Shown here: positions 9,201 to 17,296 of the stretch, piece after piece
Numbering within the stretch: position 1 is the first letter of the stretch
Layout: the number at the start of each line of letters is the position of its first letter
Origin: RGIG7179 sp051893555
GTDB lineage: Bacteria > Bacillota > Clostridia > Peptostreptococcales > Anaerovoracaceae
DNA length: 64,000 nucleotides
Reading direction: 5' to 3'
Assembly: GCA_051893555.1 (NCBI GenBank)
Contig: JBJFHL010000087.1
Coordinates: 1-64,000 of the forward strand
The notes under the pieces: model-generated
Seen by the model: only the letters and a program-made list of their open reading frames with translations
What the model was told of the DNA's origin: nothing
Database searches by the model: none
Position numbers and translations under genes: made by a program

Positions 9201-12110
9201 AACCGTGGTGCTTAGATATACAGCAGGGCCTGTATACGAAACGCTTCCGATATTCGGCGTCGCTTTCGTAATCTCGCCAATGTAAAATGCTTTGCTTGCC
9301 TCGCTTAAAACATAGTTTCCTGCATCTTCACCGGAAAGTGTAAGGTCACTGAATGTAACCTGAATCCCCTTCGCTGCATCAGCAGATGCGTAAGTACCGT
9401 TACCGGATACTGTAACAATATCACCTGCTTCTACACCTGTTAATCCTAAATTACCGTTAAGCGTGCCCGCATTTGTGGTTTTATCATATACCTTAGTCAT
9501 TGTTGCATTATTGGAAGTAACATCTATCTGTTTCTGTCCAATCGTTGCAGCTTTTTCAAATGGTGCTCCGGTAATTGCATAGTTCTTCGCTGTTTCGGTT
9601 TCCTGCAGTTTAATATCTACGGTCACCTGATTTGCTTCATTTACAGCCGTACTGTTAAATGAACCACTTGCAGTATAATCCGTGTTTAATGTCAATGTGT
9701 CTTCAGCAACTAGTCCATCAAATGTCACAGCTGTTACTGTCGCAGTCGTTGTCTTATCGTAAGTCTTTTTCGCCACTGTTACATCGGTCACAGTCAGTTC
9801 CTTCTTCTTGATAGTGAAATCTTTCGTAACAGATTTATCAGCCACAGTAGCGTGTCCTTCTGATACTGCTTTTACAGTGTAGACACCTGCAGTTTCAGGT
9901 TTGATTGTGCTGTATGTTTCATCATCTGCATTCGCTTCTTTATACCACAATTTCGCAGAATTACCGTTCGTAGTTGCTATTGGATTTACTTCTGTTCCAT
10001 AGGTTACATCGCTGATCGAAAGCTCCAAAGTGTTTGCTGTAGGTGCAACAGCCGCATAATGTACAGTAACACGGTCTGAAACATTTCCTTCGCTATCTGT
10101 GTATTGAACAGAAACGCTGCCCGCTCCAGCGATTGCATTTGGAGTTCCTGAAAACGTTCCAGTTGCTCCATCGAATGATAATCCTTCAGGAAGGGTTCCT
10201 TCCATAACATAAGTTCCGCCTCCCGAGCCACCATGCAGTGTCGGTACTACATCCTTTATTTCTGTGCCTACTGCCAGATCCGTTAAGGCAGAATATGTGA
10301 TAACCGGCTTTGAATATACGGCTAAGTTCAGAACATCCGAGATTGTTCCTGCTTTATGATCATCATTTGCTTTTACTCTTGCCGCAAAATCATATGTATT
10401 TGCTTCCAGATTTTCAAAACAGGTGCTATCCTGCCAGGTAAATTCTGAATTCGAATCTTTTACCCTGTATCCATACTCAATCGTTTCATCGGTAACCGTC
10501 TGTGCTTTTAATACAACCTTGCCTGCACTCTTACTCTCCAGTTCCGGTATCGAAGCCTGGGTACCGGTGTAGTCTACAATTGGATGATAGTTATAGATAA
10601 TGGGAACGTCTGGAACCCGATCTTTTCCATCTATATTTTGCCATTCCTCTTCTGTTCCGCAATAATAAATGCATTCTAAACTGCTGCAACTGTAAAATGC
10701 GCTCGCTCCAATGCTGGTCATGCTGTTCGGTATCGTAATACTTGTCAGTTTACTACATCCTGAAAATGCTTCATTTCCAATGCTCGTCAACTTACTTGGT
10801 AAGCTGATACTTGTCAAACTGCTACATCCGTTAAATGCAGAATCTCCAATGCTTGTCACTCCGTCTGGTATTTCTATACTTTTCAAACCGCTGCATTCGT
10901 CAAATACTTCTTTCTCAATGCCTGTCAATTTGCTTGGCAAGCTGATACTTGTCAAACTGCTGCATTTGCGAAATGCAGCGTCGCCAATCGTTGACACACC
11001 GGATGGTATTACAATACTTTCCAAGCTGCTGCACCCGAAAAACGCACTATTTCCAATACTTGTTAATTTGCTTGGCAAGGTAATATCTGTCAAACTGCTG
11101 CATTGGCCAAATGCACCGTCGCCAATCGTTGACACACCATATGGTATTTCGATACTTGTCAAACTGCTGCAGTTATTAAATGTACTTTGTCCTATGCTTG
11201 TCAACTTTGCCGGTAAAGTGATACTTGTCAGACTGCTGCATCCGTAAAACGCACCAGTTCCAATACTTGTCAAGGTGCTTGGCAAGGTGATATCTGTCAG
11301 ACTGCTGCACCCGTGAAATACGGAAGTTCCAATGCTTGTCACCCCGTTTGGTATTTCGATGGTTGTTAAACTGCTGCATCCCCGAAATGTAAAGGAGGCA
11401 ATTGTGTTCAAATTACTTGGTAAACTGATACTTGTCAAACCGCTGCATCCGTAAAACGCATTTGTGTCAATTTTTATTACACTTTCAGGTATCTTAATGC
11501 TTTTCAAGCCGCTACATCCGCAAAATGCTCTAGTTCCAATGCCTGTCACACCATCCGGAATTATGATGCCTGTCAAACTCCCACAATTAAAAAATGCTCC
11601 TATATCGATATATGTTATCGAGTTTGGAATACTAACACTTTTCAGATCCGTACATCCCTCAAATACATATGAACTAATACGCGTCATTCCGCTTGGCAAG
11701 CTTACACTCGTCAAACTACTACATCCGGAAAATGCATACTTTCCAATGTCCTTCACGCTTTCTGGTATCGAAATACTTGTCAAACTGCTGCTTTTGTAAA
11801 ATGCATAATTTCCAATACTGGTTACTCCGTCAGAAATGATTACAGTTTTTATGTCTCCAAGCCAGTAAAATGGTGATAGATTGTTCTCCTCATAGTTATC
11901 CATCGCTCCGGTACCACTGATGGTCAACTCACCTGTCGAACTATCAAATGTATATGTTACATTATTACCACAAGAACCACTCTCTATGGTATCTGCGGTA
12001 TCTGCCCAAGCGTATCTGTTAGCCATATTTACCGGCATTACGATTGCTATCGTTAATACAAATACCAACAGATATCTAAAAAGATTATTCTTCTTTCTTT
12101 TCACATTCAT
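6255..12110 (-). CDS. Giant BspA-type leucine-rich-repeat surface protein with Ig-like and C-terminal FN3-like modules
   Basis: A secreted 1951-residue protein. The signal peptide occupies about residues 1-36. Residues about 90-500 hold roughly eighteen BspA/Treponema-type LRRs (consensus SIPSGVTSIGDSAFNGCSSLTSI). Then come putative-Ig segments (about 560-690), several YDG/MBG-type repeats with (K)TYDK(T) signatures (about 740-1000 and 1090-1350), and a Big_3-type domain (YKYGEEFTIDGITVTATF). An 'HFS' module (about 1630-1830, ending DHFSQYALM) is followed by the C-terminal FN3-like module shared with four other proteins here. BspA-type LRR proteins often mediate adhesion; the role here is inferred. 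The ATG has GGGAGA about 9 nt upstream. No LPXTG motif or SLH domain is seen. Confidence 0.9.
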   Translation of the reverse strand: MNVKRKKNNLFRYLLVFVLTIAIVMPVNMANRYAWADTADTIESGSCGNNVTYTFDSSTGELTISGTGAMDNYEENNLSPFYWLGDIKTVIISDGVTSIGNYAFYKSSSLTSISIPESVKDIGKYAFSGCSSLTSVSLPSGMTRISSYVFEGCTDLKSVSIPNSITYIDIGAFFNCGSLTGIIIPDGVTGIGTRAFCGCSGLKSIKIPESVIKIDTNAFYGCSGLTSISLPSNLNTIASFTFRGCSSLTTIEIPNGVTSIGTSVFHGCSSLTDITLPSTLTSIGTGAFYGCSSLTSITLPAKLTSIGQSTFNNCSSLTSIEIPYGVSTIGDGAFGQCSSLTDITLPSKLTSIGNSAFFGCSSLESIVIPSGVSTIGDAAFRKCSSLTSISLPSKLTGIEKEVFDECSGLKSIEIPDGVTSIGDSAFNGCSSLTSISLPSKLTSIGNEAFSGCSKLTSITIPNSMTSIGASAFYSCSSLECIYYCGTEEEWQNIDGKDRVPDVPIIYNYHPIVDYTGTQASIPELESKSAGKVVLKAQTVTDETIEYGYRVKDSNSEFTWQDSTCFENLEANTYDFAARVKANDDHKAGTISDVLNLAVYSKPVITYSALTDLAVGTEIKDVVPTLHGGSGGGTYVMEGTLPEGLSFDGATGTFSGTPNAIAGAGSVSVQYTDSEGNVSDRVTVHYAAVAPTANTLELSISDVTYGTEVNPIATTNGNSAKLWYKEANADDETYSTIKPETAGVYTVKAVSEGHATVADKSVTKDFTIKKKELTVTDVTVAKKTYDKTTTATVTAVTFDGLVAEDTLTLNTDYTASGSFNSTAVNEANQVTVDIKLQETETAKNYAITGAPFEKAATIGQKQIDVTSNNATMTKVYDKTTNAGTLNGNLGLTGVEAGDIVTVSGNGTYASADAAKGIQVTFSDLTLSGEDAGNYVLSEASKAFYIGEITKATPNIGSVSYTGPAVYLSTTVASVNANLTRANAEVEGTLALNTSSFTEEGTKAYAYTFVPNDTTNYNNVTGTVEITVNHDDLSKIEYSGTLSKSSYKYGEEFTIDGITVTATFASGSSMDVTGAVTFNSMAAVGQTEIVLSYTSGNVTKTCTVTGITVVKADGTAALSGSADKTYDGEAIDPTKLTITRNNAAGDVTYKFYSSAECTTEVTAVPKDAGEYWIKAVIAASENYTAVTTEAVKVTVSPKVITSSDLEYTGDAITKVYDKTTSCAVTTVSVKDGVLAEGDALAVRGTAVYNSADVKTATKVTFTTEAVTTGNYRLSADQTIDIPAKITALVIVPEIAELSGIVFDGLAKRPVLDVTYGSESLVLNTDYTASYSNNVNAGTAKAVINPVKNGNYTWSEAEKTFTIEKAASPAVEGSSLISKEGSTDTLIGSVSGIPSNSGSITFTVGNPSDTSVMANAEIDDNNNIIITPAADASAGGNATVTVTIKTDNYADATARITLTITDKDVPVLTVSDIHKTYDGNAVDASAIHGTAKVGEETVEGTWSFAPNQNMTSVADSGNKTVIFTPNEDYATCAAAQTTVKVTIAKANVSDKPVIGSVSETGSTLNDISVDVSKISVPGSFTWNDPIDTAVEANKSYGWTYTPDDTVNYEVLTGKATPYAVSFGGGGAVPIVKPSSDPVQSGNTTTANLSESAVSSDGKTTATVDNTLADKLVEMAVENKSTEIVINIESQSGSSASTTEGAEVILPASALKSIADKTDADVVIQTSVAEIRMDNKTAESVASQTAGDENVSIIAEKVKEEGNDVYFELKVVTSSGKVISDFNGGNVSVTVTVPKSLQGKTLVCVYIDDNGYMHKVNGTLNADGTYTFTTDHFSQYALMEAGEAEAAIEAQKAEVKALKLTLRSSQVKTKSGRKAVKLTWKGGEAIQLDGIEIYRSLKKSSGYGKKPLYTTVKSSYLNTSVKTGRRYYYKVRGFVTIDGEKVYTQYSTKAWRNVK

Positions 12111-12140
12111 AATCTAATTCTCCCTGAATATATTATCTAC

Positions 12141-12188
12141 TTAGAATTTGTACGATTCATTGGGATAACTACGAACTATCAAATGCAT
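12141..12188 (-). CDS. Possible 15-codon leader peptide upstream of the LRR gene
   Basis: In the 199-bp gap before the LRR gene a small frame encodes MHLIVRSYPNESYKF. It has an unusually good ribosome binding site (TTGGAGG, 3 nt before the ATG) and ends 31 nt before the LRR start. No clear attenuator hairpin accompanies it, so a regulatory role is speculative. A TATAAT sequence at 12247-12252 could be the -10 for this transcript but has no good -35. Confidence 0.25.
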   Translation of the reverse strand: MHLIVRSYPNESYKF

Positions 12189-12309
12189 CGCCTCCAATCA
12201 AAATCATTCTGTAATGACATTCTTGAATTAACTGAAATGTCCAATTATTATATTGTTCTTTGCTATACCGTGCTGTTATCATCATTACAATCCCCACTAT
12301 CCAATCAAG

Positions 12310-13320
12310 CTATTCTTTCATAGAGTTCGTATTATTGCTTATGATGGATTTTATTTCATCTGCTGCTTTTTGGTAAAACAACTGGTATTGTCTGTTTTTT
12401 TCATCATCGGTTTTACCATTGATTGTTACACCGCAATCTCTGATTTCGACTTTCATTCCTTCTTTTTCCATTGCTCTGAACAATTCATATTTCTCATTAA
12501 AAGCTGCTTCCCCAGAAGAAGGCTCGAAATAATAGATATTTCCAGTCGGTGCTTTTTCACGTTTTTTTCGGTTTATCAGCCACCACAGATCCAATTCTGA
12601 CATGTCCATCCCGATTCCCAGGAAATACACATCCCCTAGAATGAAAGCGTCGATCCAGCTGTTGATCTCTATCGCGGCGTTCTTTCTGTACTTGTCAGAA
12701 AACCTGCTGCAGTTCCGGTCTGAATATTCTTTGATTTTAGTCAGCAGAGAGCCGTAGTAGTAATGTCCCATGATCATACTGTTTGGTTTCCGTGCTTCTC
12801 CATGAATATGCCAGATCGGCGTTTTCTTTCCCTGAAACTGCACTTCATTGTAGGTATGAATTAAATATCTGGCCTCTGCTCTTGCGGAACCGTTTCCTTT
12901 TGTACATCTCATCATTTTCTTCAGATACTGATCTGTTATCCGGTAATCAGGACGTGTAACCATTTCCAATTCATAGCTGTAATTTGTTGTAATAATATGA
13001 TCCGCTCCAACGCCTAGAATTCCTGAAACCACTTTCGCCTGTGCTTCATCTTTTATGAAACCATAGAATTTCTCTCGTCGTCCCTCCTGCTTCTCTTTTC
13101 CTGTACTGACCGCACCTTTTTTTTCACCGTTAAAGTAGCAATCCAGTGCATCTTTAGATGCAATGATGGCCTGCATTGGCATCGGAGCTTTCATTTCATC
13201 CGGTAAATCCGTTCTGCCGCTGGTCTCTTTCGCAATATCCTTGATGAAATTATTCCAGGAATCACATCCAAAAGCACGATTGATTCCGTTTCCAATGACC
13301 AGTACTTGTGGTTTTTTCAT
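12310..13320 (-). CDS. Stand-alone SIR2-like domain protein
   Basis: A soluble protein of 336 residues with SIR2-family signatures in order: a glycine-rich nucleotide loop (VLVIGNGINRAFG), the TTN motif (ITTNYSYELE), a catalytic-type His (WHIHGE), and a Rossmann strand with acidic end (FLGIGMDMSELD). Relatives of this SIR2-like type cleave NAD in several phage-defence systems (ThsA of Thoeris, DSR proteins). Here there is no TIR or other partner gene, so defence is only a possibility. The second ATG (13320) is chosen because AAGAGG lies 7 nt upstream; the ATG at 13326 abuts that site. Its promoter carries the element shared with two secreted proteins and the XRE regulator. Confidence 0.8.
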   Translation of the reverse strand: MKKPQVLVIGNGINRAFGCDSWNNFIKDIAKETSGRTDLPDEMKAPMPMQAIIASKDALDCYFNGEKKGAVSTGKEKQEGRREKFYGFIKDEAQAKVVSGILGVGADHIITTNYSYELEMVTRPDYRITDQYLKKMMRCTKGNGSARAEARYLIHTYNEVQFQGKKTPIWHIHGEARKPNSMIMGHYYYGSLLTKIKEYSDRNCSRFSDKYRKNAAIEINSWIDAFILGDVYFLGIGMDMSELDLWWLINRKKREKAPTGNIYYFEPSSGEAAFNEKYELFRAMEKEGMKVEIRDCGVTINGKTDDEKNRQYQLFYQKAADEIKSIISNNTNSMKE

Positions 13321-13361
13321 TGTCATACCTCTTACCGCAATCTGTAAATATATTTATGTTC

Positions 13362-13405
13362 ATTTTATCAGTTTGGATGTTGCTTTTGTTATGCATACTG
13401 CTAAA
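13362..13405 (-). promoter_or_regulatory. Promoter of the SIR2-like gene with shared element
   Basis: Reading the minus strand: TTTAGC (13405-13400), 8 nt, TAACA (13391-13387), 19 nt, -10 TAAAAT (13367-13362), then 41 nt to the start codon. The -35 region is a poor match to TTGACA, so the element may bind an activator or repressor. Confidence 0.6.
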
Positions 13406-13460
13406 TATCCCCTAATTTAAAAAAATTAAGCTTTGCCAGGAATCAGAACTGAAAAAATAC

Positions 13461-13489
13461 AAAGGCACCCTCGAAAAGAAGGTGCCTTT
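13461..13489 (-). terminator. Intrinsic terminator of the small secreted protein gene
   Basis: A 9-bp stem, AAAGGCACC / GGTGCCTTT. On the minus strand it is followed by a T-rich tract (TTTGTATTTTTTC). It lies 19 bp after the stop codon of the gene ending at 13509. Confidence 0.85.
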
Positions 13490-13508
13490 AAGCATGCTTA
13501 CTTACTTC

Positions 13509-14294
13509 TTATTTCACCACTTTATAGAACCACTGTGTATAGGTTTCATTTCGTTTTGTGTACTGGTCTTTATAGGTGACACGGATCAAGGTCGGTGCGA
13601 GAATATTACTGTATTCCGAAAGGTTATAGTTGAAATATTCATTGTTGGAATAGCTGTACTCATAGGAATTTTCATACGGCTTCTTGCTGTACTTCACAGT
13701 TCCGTTGTTTTTCACCGTCTTGTATACCAGCTCCGCATTTGTCTCGGTACGGTTTTCTTCTTTGAATTCCACCTTCTTATAGCAACCATATTCTATTTTT
13801 TTCAGCGGGTTCTTGCTGTCCATTTTCACGCTGACTTTTCCGCTGGTTCCGCTGAGAAGTCCCCAGTTTTTCCCGCCCAGAGTCAGGCTTGTGACCGGTG
13901 CTTTATATGCATATACCTTCATGGAATGTTTGGAAATCACATTGCCTTCCAAATCTACTACATTATATTTCACCGTGTATGTACCTGCTTTTTCCGCAAA
14001 CATACCAATGCTGTATTCATTCACCGCAGTATTGTCATAGTTGCTTTCCCGAACATTCACCCGAACCAGCTTTGCAGTCAGCTTGCTGCTGCTTGTGGTA
14101 ATGTTATCGATTCGATAATCCATATTTGCCAGAGACAGATTTACTTCCTGCTGATTGCAGTTGCCTTCGTTATAGAAGTATCTGAATTTCGTCGGAAGGT
14201 TATCACCATCCTCTGCCAGTGCAGTACCGACGGAGAAAGTCATCACCAGTACCAGAATCAATAGTTTGGTGAACAGTTTTTTTAAGATTTTCAT
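13509..14294 (-). CDS. Secreted protein of unknown function
   Basis: A protein of 261 residues starting MKILKKLFTKLLILVLVMTF, a typical signal peptide cut near ALA-EDG. The mature part is rich in Tyr, Asn, Lys and beta strands. It includes an Ig-like segment (AGTYTVKYNVVDLEGNVISKHSMKVYAY) and a Tyr-rich stretch (NSYEYSYSNNEYFNYN), and ends YTQWFYKVVK. That ending faintly echoes the RYYYKVRGY core of the window's C-terminal module but lacks the rest of it. The start at 14294 has GAGGAGG 5-6 nt upstream. No family is recognised. It shares a promoter element with the SIR2-like gene just downstream and with the 1643-residue surface protein. Confidence 0.75.
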   Translation of the reverse strand: MKILKKLFTKLLILVLVMTFSVGTALAEDGDNLPTKFRYFYNEGNCNQQEVNLSLANMDYRIDNITTSSSKLTAKLVRVNVRESNYDNTAVNEYSIGMFAEKAGTYTVKYNVVDLEGNVISKHSMKVYAYKAPVTSLTLGGKNWGLLSGTSGKVSVKMDSKNPLKKIEYGCYKKVEFKEENRTETNAELVYKTVKNNGTVKYSKKPYENSYEYSYSNNEYFNYNLSEYSNILAPTLIRVTYKDQYTKRNETYTQWFYKVVK

Positions 14295-14339
14295 TTTGTA
14301 CCTCCTCATTTCCATATGTATTTGTTAGTGAATAATGTC

Positions 14340-14383
14340 ATTTTATCAGTTTTCGTGTTACTTTTGTTATGCATGCTGCTAAA
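14340..14383 (-). promoter_or_regulatory. Promoter of the small secreted protein with shared element
   Basis: On the minus strand: TTTAGC (14383-14378), 8 nt, TAACA (14369-14365), 19 nt, -10 TAAAAT (14345-14340), then 45 nt to the start codon. It is nearly identical to the SIR2-like gene promoter over about 40 bp. Confidence 0.65.
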
Positions 14384-14538
14384 AACAACGGACTTTGAAA
14401 AATATCTATTCGCGAAAAATGAAAGATTCTGTCGATTTCCGTCAGAAGAAAAATCCCACAACCCACCGGTATTCCTGTAAAATCATGATATGTAATATTT
14501 TGATATAACAGGGAAATTTTCGAGAAAAGGAGAACATT

Positions 14539-15444
14539 ATGACAACGGACTTATTCAAAGACACCCATAGAAGCCAGATGCCCCTGACCAGTGACTACGT
14601 GTTTCGTACGGTATTCGGCCGGGATCGAGAGGATTCACGCGCCGCACTGATAGAAATCTTAAACATTATTCTGGATCGAAGAGATGATCCGATTCGTTCG
14701 ATTATCATCAAGAATCCCATTGATACTGCCGAAAAAATCAGCGGCAAACAAACCGTCATGGACATCCGTGCAGAAACCGGCAGCGGAGATCTGCTGGATA
14801 TCGAAATGCAGGCAGGACTTCTGATTGTCTACCCCAATCGCATTGTCCTCTATGGCGGAAGACTGGTCAATTCCTCATTGCAGCGCGGTGCAAATTATGA
14901 TAAGATGAAGAAAAGCATAGTCGTTTCCATCGTCAACGGGACGCTCTTTCCTGCGATACCATCCTGTCACTCGGTGTTCCAGGTGCGGGAGAAGGAAACG
15001 GGAATTCTTCTCAGTGACCGGCTGGAATTTCATTTTCTGGAATTAGGAAAAGTCCACACAGGCAAGCCGGTTTCTGAAATGACCCGTATTGAAAAACTGG
15101 CAGTTTACTTCAAGTATGCCAGCGATGAAAACAAGAAAGACTATGTGCAGGAAATCTTAGCGGAGGAGGATCTTGCCATGGCGGAAAATGCATACAGAAC
15201 GCTGACCCAGGATGAAATAGAGTTTGAGAGGATGGAGACAGAGATACGTACTGAATTCCATCGTAATACAGAGCTTGCCTATGCCCGGAAAGAAGGCATC
15301 GGCATCGGCCGGAAGGAAGGCGAAGAAAAGCTGAACCAACTGAATTTGCTGCTGATAAAGCAAAACCGTATGGACGATTTGCAGAAAGCAGCCGAGGATA
15401 AAGAGTTCCGCCAGAAGCTGTACCAGGAGTTCGGGCTGGAATAA
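14539..15444 (+). CDS. Rpn-family PD-(D/E)XK nuclease / transposase-like protein
   Basis: A 301-residue member of the Rpn (recombination-promoting nuclease; PDDEXK_2) family. Recognisable elements are the N-terminal PLTSDYVFRTVFGR segment, the nuclease core with MDIRAETGSGDLLDIEMQ (Asp, Glu-x-Gln), the YGGRLVNSSLQRGANYDKMKKSI region, and the C-terminal charged helix with the GIGIGRKEGEEK repeat typical of these proteins. Rpn proteins promote RecA-independent recombination in E. coli; the local role is unknown. The start has AAAGGAG 6 nt upstream. It is the only plus-strand gene in the island, followed by a terminator hairpin interrupted by an IS element. A fragment of a second copy survives near 22505. 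Confidence 0.85.
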   Translation: MTTDLFKDTHRSQMPLTSDYVFRTVFGRDREDSRAALIEILNIILDRRDDPIRSIIIKNPIDTAEKISGKQTVMDIRAETGSGDLLDIEMQAGLLIVYPNRIVLYGGRLVNSSLQRGANYDKMKKSIVVSIVNGTLFPAIPSCHSVFQVREKETGILLSDRLEFHFLELGKVHTGKPVSEMTRIEKLAVYFKYASDENKKDYVQEILAEEDLAMAENAYRTLTQDEIEFERMETEIRTEFHRNTELAYARKEGIGIGRKEGEEKLNQLNLLLIKQNRMDDLQKAAEDKEFRQKLYQEFGLE

Positions 15445-15476
15445 AATGCGCGGGAAAATAGCGAAGGACGGTTTTT

Positions 15477-15512
15477 TGATATGCCCCCTGTCAAGTAGAC
15501 AGGTCAAATATC
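15477..15512 (+). repeat. Left terminal inverted repeat of the IS
   Basis: TGATATG, CCCCCT and AAGTAGACA occur in order and match the reverse complement of the right end with small gaps. The palindrome CCTGTC...GACAGG lies within it. Confidence 0.65.
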
Positions 15513-15529
15513 TAAAGAATTAGCTTACT

Positions 15530-15561
15530 AAACTGTCATACAGAAATCTGTATGACAGTTT
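15530..15561 (+). terminator. Hairpin inside the IS, downstream of orfB
   Basis: A 15-bp perfect stem (15530-15544 with 15547-15561; AAACTGTCATACAGA) with a 2-nt gap, followed on the plus strand by TTT. It is placed to stop transcription entering the element from the Rpn side, where it would be antisense to the transposase. Confidence 0.6.
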
Positions 15562-15571
15562 TTCTTATGAA

Positions 15572-16537
15572 TTATGAAGCCCATTTTTCCTTGTATTTCT
15601 GAATTCGTTTGTTTTGAGGAATTGGATAGTGTGTTGGAATTTCAGAAGCAAGAGCTTCAGTTCGAACCTCTGCTGGTGTTTTACAGTCATATCTTTCCTG
15701 CGGTCGCTCGTTATTGTAAAATTTAACATATTTATCAATGGCAGCTCTTAATGTCATTTCGTCGTCTATTTCATACAGGCAGTACATTTCGGTTTTCATA
15801 ATCCCCCAGAGACCTTCTGTTGGGCCATTGTCGATGCAGTGTCCAACGCGTGACATAGACTGTACCATTTTCTGACTCTGCAGTTTCTGCTGAAATACTT
15901 TACTTGTATATTGAAATCCTCTGTCGCTGTGAAAAATCGGCTTGGCCTTAGGATTCTTCAGGATTGCGGCATCAAAGGTTTCAAAGACAAGCCTGTTGTC
16001 ATTTCTGCCGCTTACAGCATAAGCTACGATGCTTCTGTCATAGAGATCCAATATGGCACTCAGATACAGTTTCTTCTTCTCTCCGGGAACCTTAAACTCT
16101 GTTACATCTGTTGCCCATTTCTGATTCGGCGCAGTCGCAGCAAAATTCCGATTCAGAATGTTTTCCGCAGAGATTTCCGGAGAAGATGCTTGATATTTCT
16201 TTTTCTTCTTTCGGATTACAGAATGAATTCCCAGTTTCTTCATGATACGGTGTACACGTTTTACGGTGTATGTCGTGTGATTAAAGTGGTTAATCCATGC
16301 AGTCATTCTGCGGTATCCCAGAATATGTCCGAATTTTTCATCATATTCTCTGATTAGTTCGGCTAGTTCCATATTTTCTCTTTCCTGTACAGGAATTTCC
16401 TTGTGCAGCCATTTGTAATAGGCAGAACGGGTAATTCCAAGTTGTCTGCACATCCAGTTTATGCTCCAGCCTTTCGTTTCATAGAAATGCTTAACCGTCA
16501 TATACTTTGATTCAAGACGCAGTTTACCCAGCCTCAC
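15572..16537 (-). CDS. IS3-family transposase OrfB (DDE integrase domain)
   Basis: A 321-residue catalytic subunit. An N-terminal HTH_21-like part (YDEKFGHILGYRRMTAWIN) precedes an rve-type integrase core with the DDE triad: Asp in WATDVTEF, Asp in FHSDRGFQYTS and Glu in NGPTEGLWG. The frame opens with GTG overlapping the orfA stop (GTGA). In this family OrfB is normally made as an OrfAB fusion by -1 frameshifting, and the -1 frame relation with an upstream A7 run fits that. Length and motifs suggest an intact protein. Confidence 0.9.
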   Translation of the reverse strand: MRLGKLRLESKYMTVKHFYETKGWSINWMCRQLGITRSAYYKWLHKEIPVQERENMELAELIREYDEKFGHILGYRRMTAWINHFNHTTYTVKRVHRIMKKLGIHSVIRKKKKKYQASSPEISAENILNRNFAATAPNQKWATDVTEFKVPGEKKKLYLSAILDLYDRSIVAYAVSGRNDNRLVFETFDAAILKNPKAKPIFHSDRGFQYTSKVFQQKLQSQKMVQSMSRVGHCIDNGPTEGLWGIMKTEMYCLYEIDDEMTLRAAIDKYVKFYNNERPQERYDCKTPAEVRTEALASEIPTHYPIPQNKRIQKYKEKWAS

Positions 16538-17211
16538 ATCCTTTCGAATTCTTTCACTTTTTTTAACAGTTCTACGACCATATCCCTTTCTTCAAGCTGT
16601 CGCTTCAGGCGGAGATTTTCTCTTCTAAGGCGTTCAAGTTCATCCACCTCTTCGTCTGCCTTTCTGTGGCCACGTTTATCTGTCAGTCCATCTTCTCCAA
16701 GAGTATTAAACTTTTTTACCCAGTAATATACCTGGCTGTAAGAAACCCCATATCTGGATGCTGTACCTTTGTAGTCACGGTTATGCTTAAGACAGTATTC
16801 TACGATTTCCTTACGTTCTTCCAATGTTGTTTTTCTTCTTGCGTCTGCCATATATACCTCACTTTTCGGATAATAGTCCGTAAGTTCTTTATTGGTATTA
16901 TACAGCTTAATCCAGTTCATTAAAACACTTTCTGTGCTAATATCGTATTTTGCGATAATCTCTGCCAATGAGCCGTCGCCTTTGATATATGCTTCCACTG
17001 CATTTGTTTTTAATTCTTTGGAGTAAGTATGATGTTTACCCGTGGAATGCAGACCTTCGGCTCCTCGCATCCTGTATATTTCCAACCATCTCCAAAAGCA
17101 TCCGGGTGTCTCAGAATACCCAAGTTCTATTGCTTTTGAATGGAAGGTAAACTCTCCGTTCAAATATCCTTCAACGATGGCGAGTTTGTCCTTTGTTGAA
17201 TATTTTCGCAT
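16534..17211 (-). CDS. IS3-family OrfA, helix-turn-helix protein
   Basis: A 225-residue IS150-type OrfA with two or three helix-turn-helix repeats (RKYSTKDKLAIVEGYLNGEFTF; SKELKTNAVEAYIKGDGSLAEI; LEERKEIVEYCLKHN...SYSQVYYWVKKF). A C-terminal leucine-zipper-like helix follows (LERLRRENLRLKRQLEERD). It recognises the IS ends and supplies the N-terminus of the OrfAB fusion. Its start lies about 8 bp inside a strong hairpin (17219-17263) at the right end of the IS. Confidence 0.9.
   Translation of the reverse strand: MRKYSTKDKLAIVEGYLNGEFTFHSKAIELGYSETPGCFWRWLEIYRMRGAEGLHSTGKHHTYSKELKTNAVEAYIKGDGSLAEIIAKYDISTESVLMNWIKLYNTNKELTDYYPKSEVYMADARRKTTLEERKEIVEYCLKHNRDYKGTASRYGVSYSQVYYWVKKFNTLGEDGLTDKRGHRKADEEVDELERLRRENLRLKRQLEERDMVVELLKKVKEFERM
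16558..16564 (-). other. A7 slippery run, likely -1 frameshift site for OrfAB
   Basis: In the orfA frame the mRNA reads TTA AAA AAA G. Slipping back one base on this run leads into the orfB frame without an intervening stop. This is the usual IS3-family arrangement; frameshifting itself is inferred. Confidence 0.6.
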
Positions 17212-17237
17212 ATGAAAACCCCCTTAAGTAGTTTTGG

Positions 17238-17272
17238 TTATTTACCTTGTCTACTTAAGGGGGATCATATCA
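17238..17272 (-). repeat. Right terminal inverted repeat of the IS
   Basis: The reverse complement begins TGATATG, then has a C-rich stretch and AAGTAGACA, matching the left end. CCCCCTTAAGTAG (17219-17231) pairs with CTACTTAAGGGGG (17251-17263), so the inner part also forms a hairpin near the orfA start. Confidence 0.65.
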
Positions 17273-17296
17273 TTTTTTTTACCGTCCTTCGTTTTT

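Larger units (their letters stand above)
15477..17272 (-). mobile_element. IS3-family (IS150-like) insertion sequence, apparently intact
   Basis: An element of about 1.8 kb with imperfect terminal inverted repeats sharing TGATATG, a C-rich stretch and AAGTAGACA (15477-15512 and 17238-17272). It carries orfA and orfB overlapping by 4 nt, with orfB in the -1 frame and an A7 slippery run just before the overlap. The DDE residues are intact, so it may be active. Target duplication is hidden in the surrounding T-runs. It is inserted in the loop of a terminator hairpin. IS1397, another IS3-family element, is known to insert into loops of palindromic units. Confidence 0.85.

Noticed and set aside
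12310..14294. A two-gene Thoeris-like defence system (SIR2-like plus neighbour)
   Set aside because: The neighbour is a secreted protein with a signal peptide and no TIR domain, and each gene has its own promoter; only the SIR2-like protein itself hints at defence.
14539..17272. Rpn gene as a passenger of the IS element
   Set aside because: The Rpn gene lies outside the inverted repeats, is on the opposite strand and has its own terminator, which the IS interrupts.
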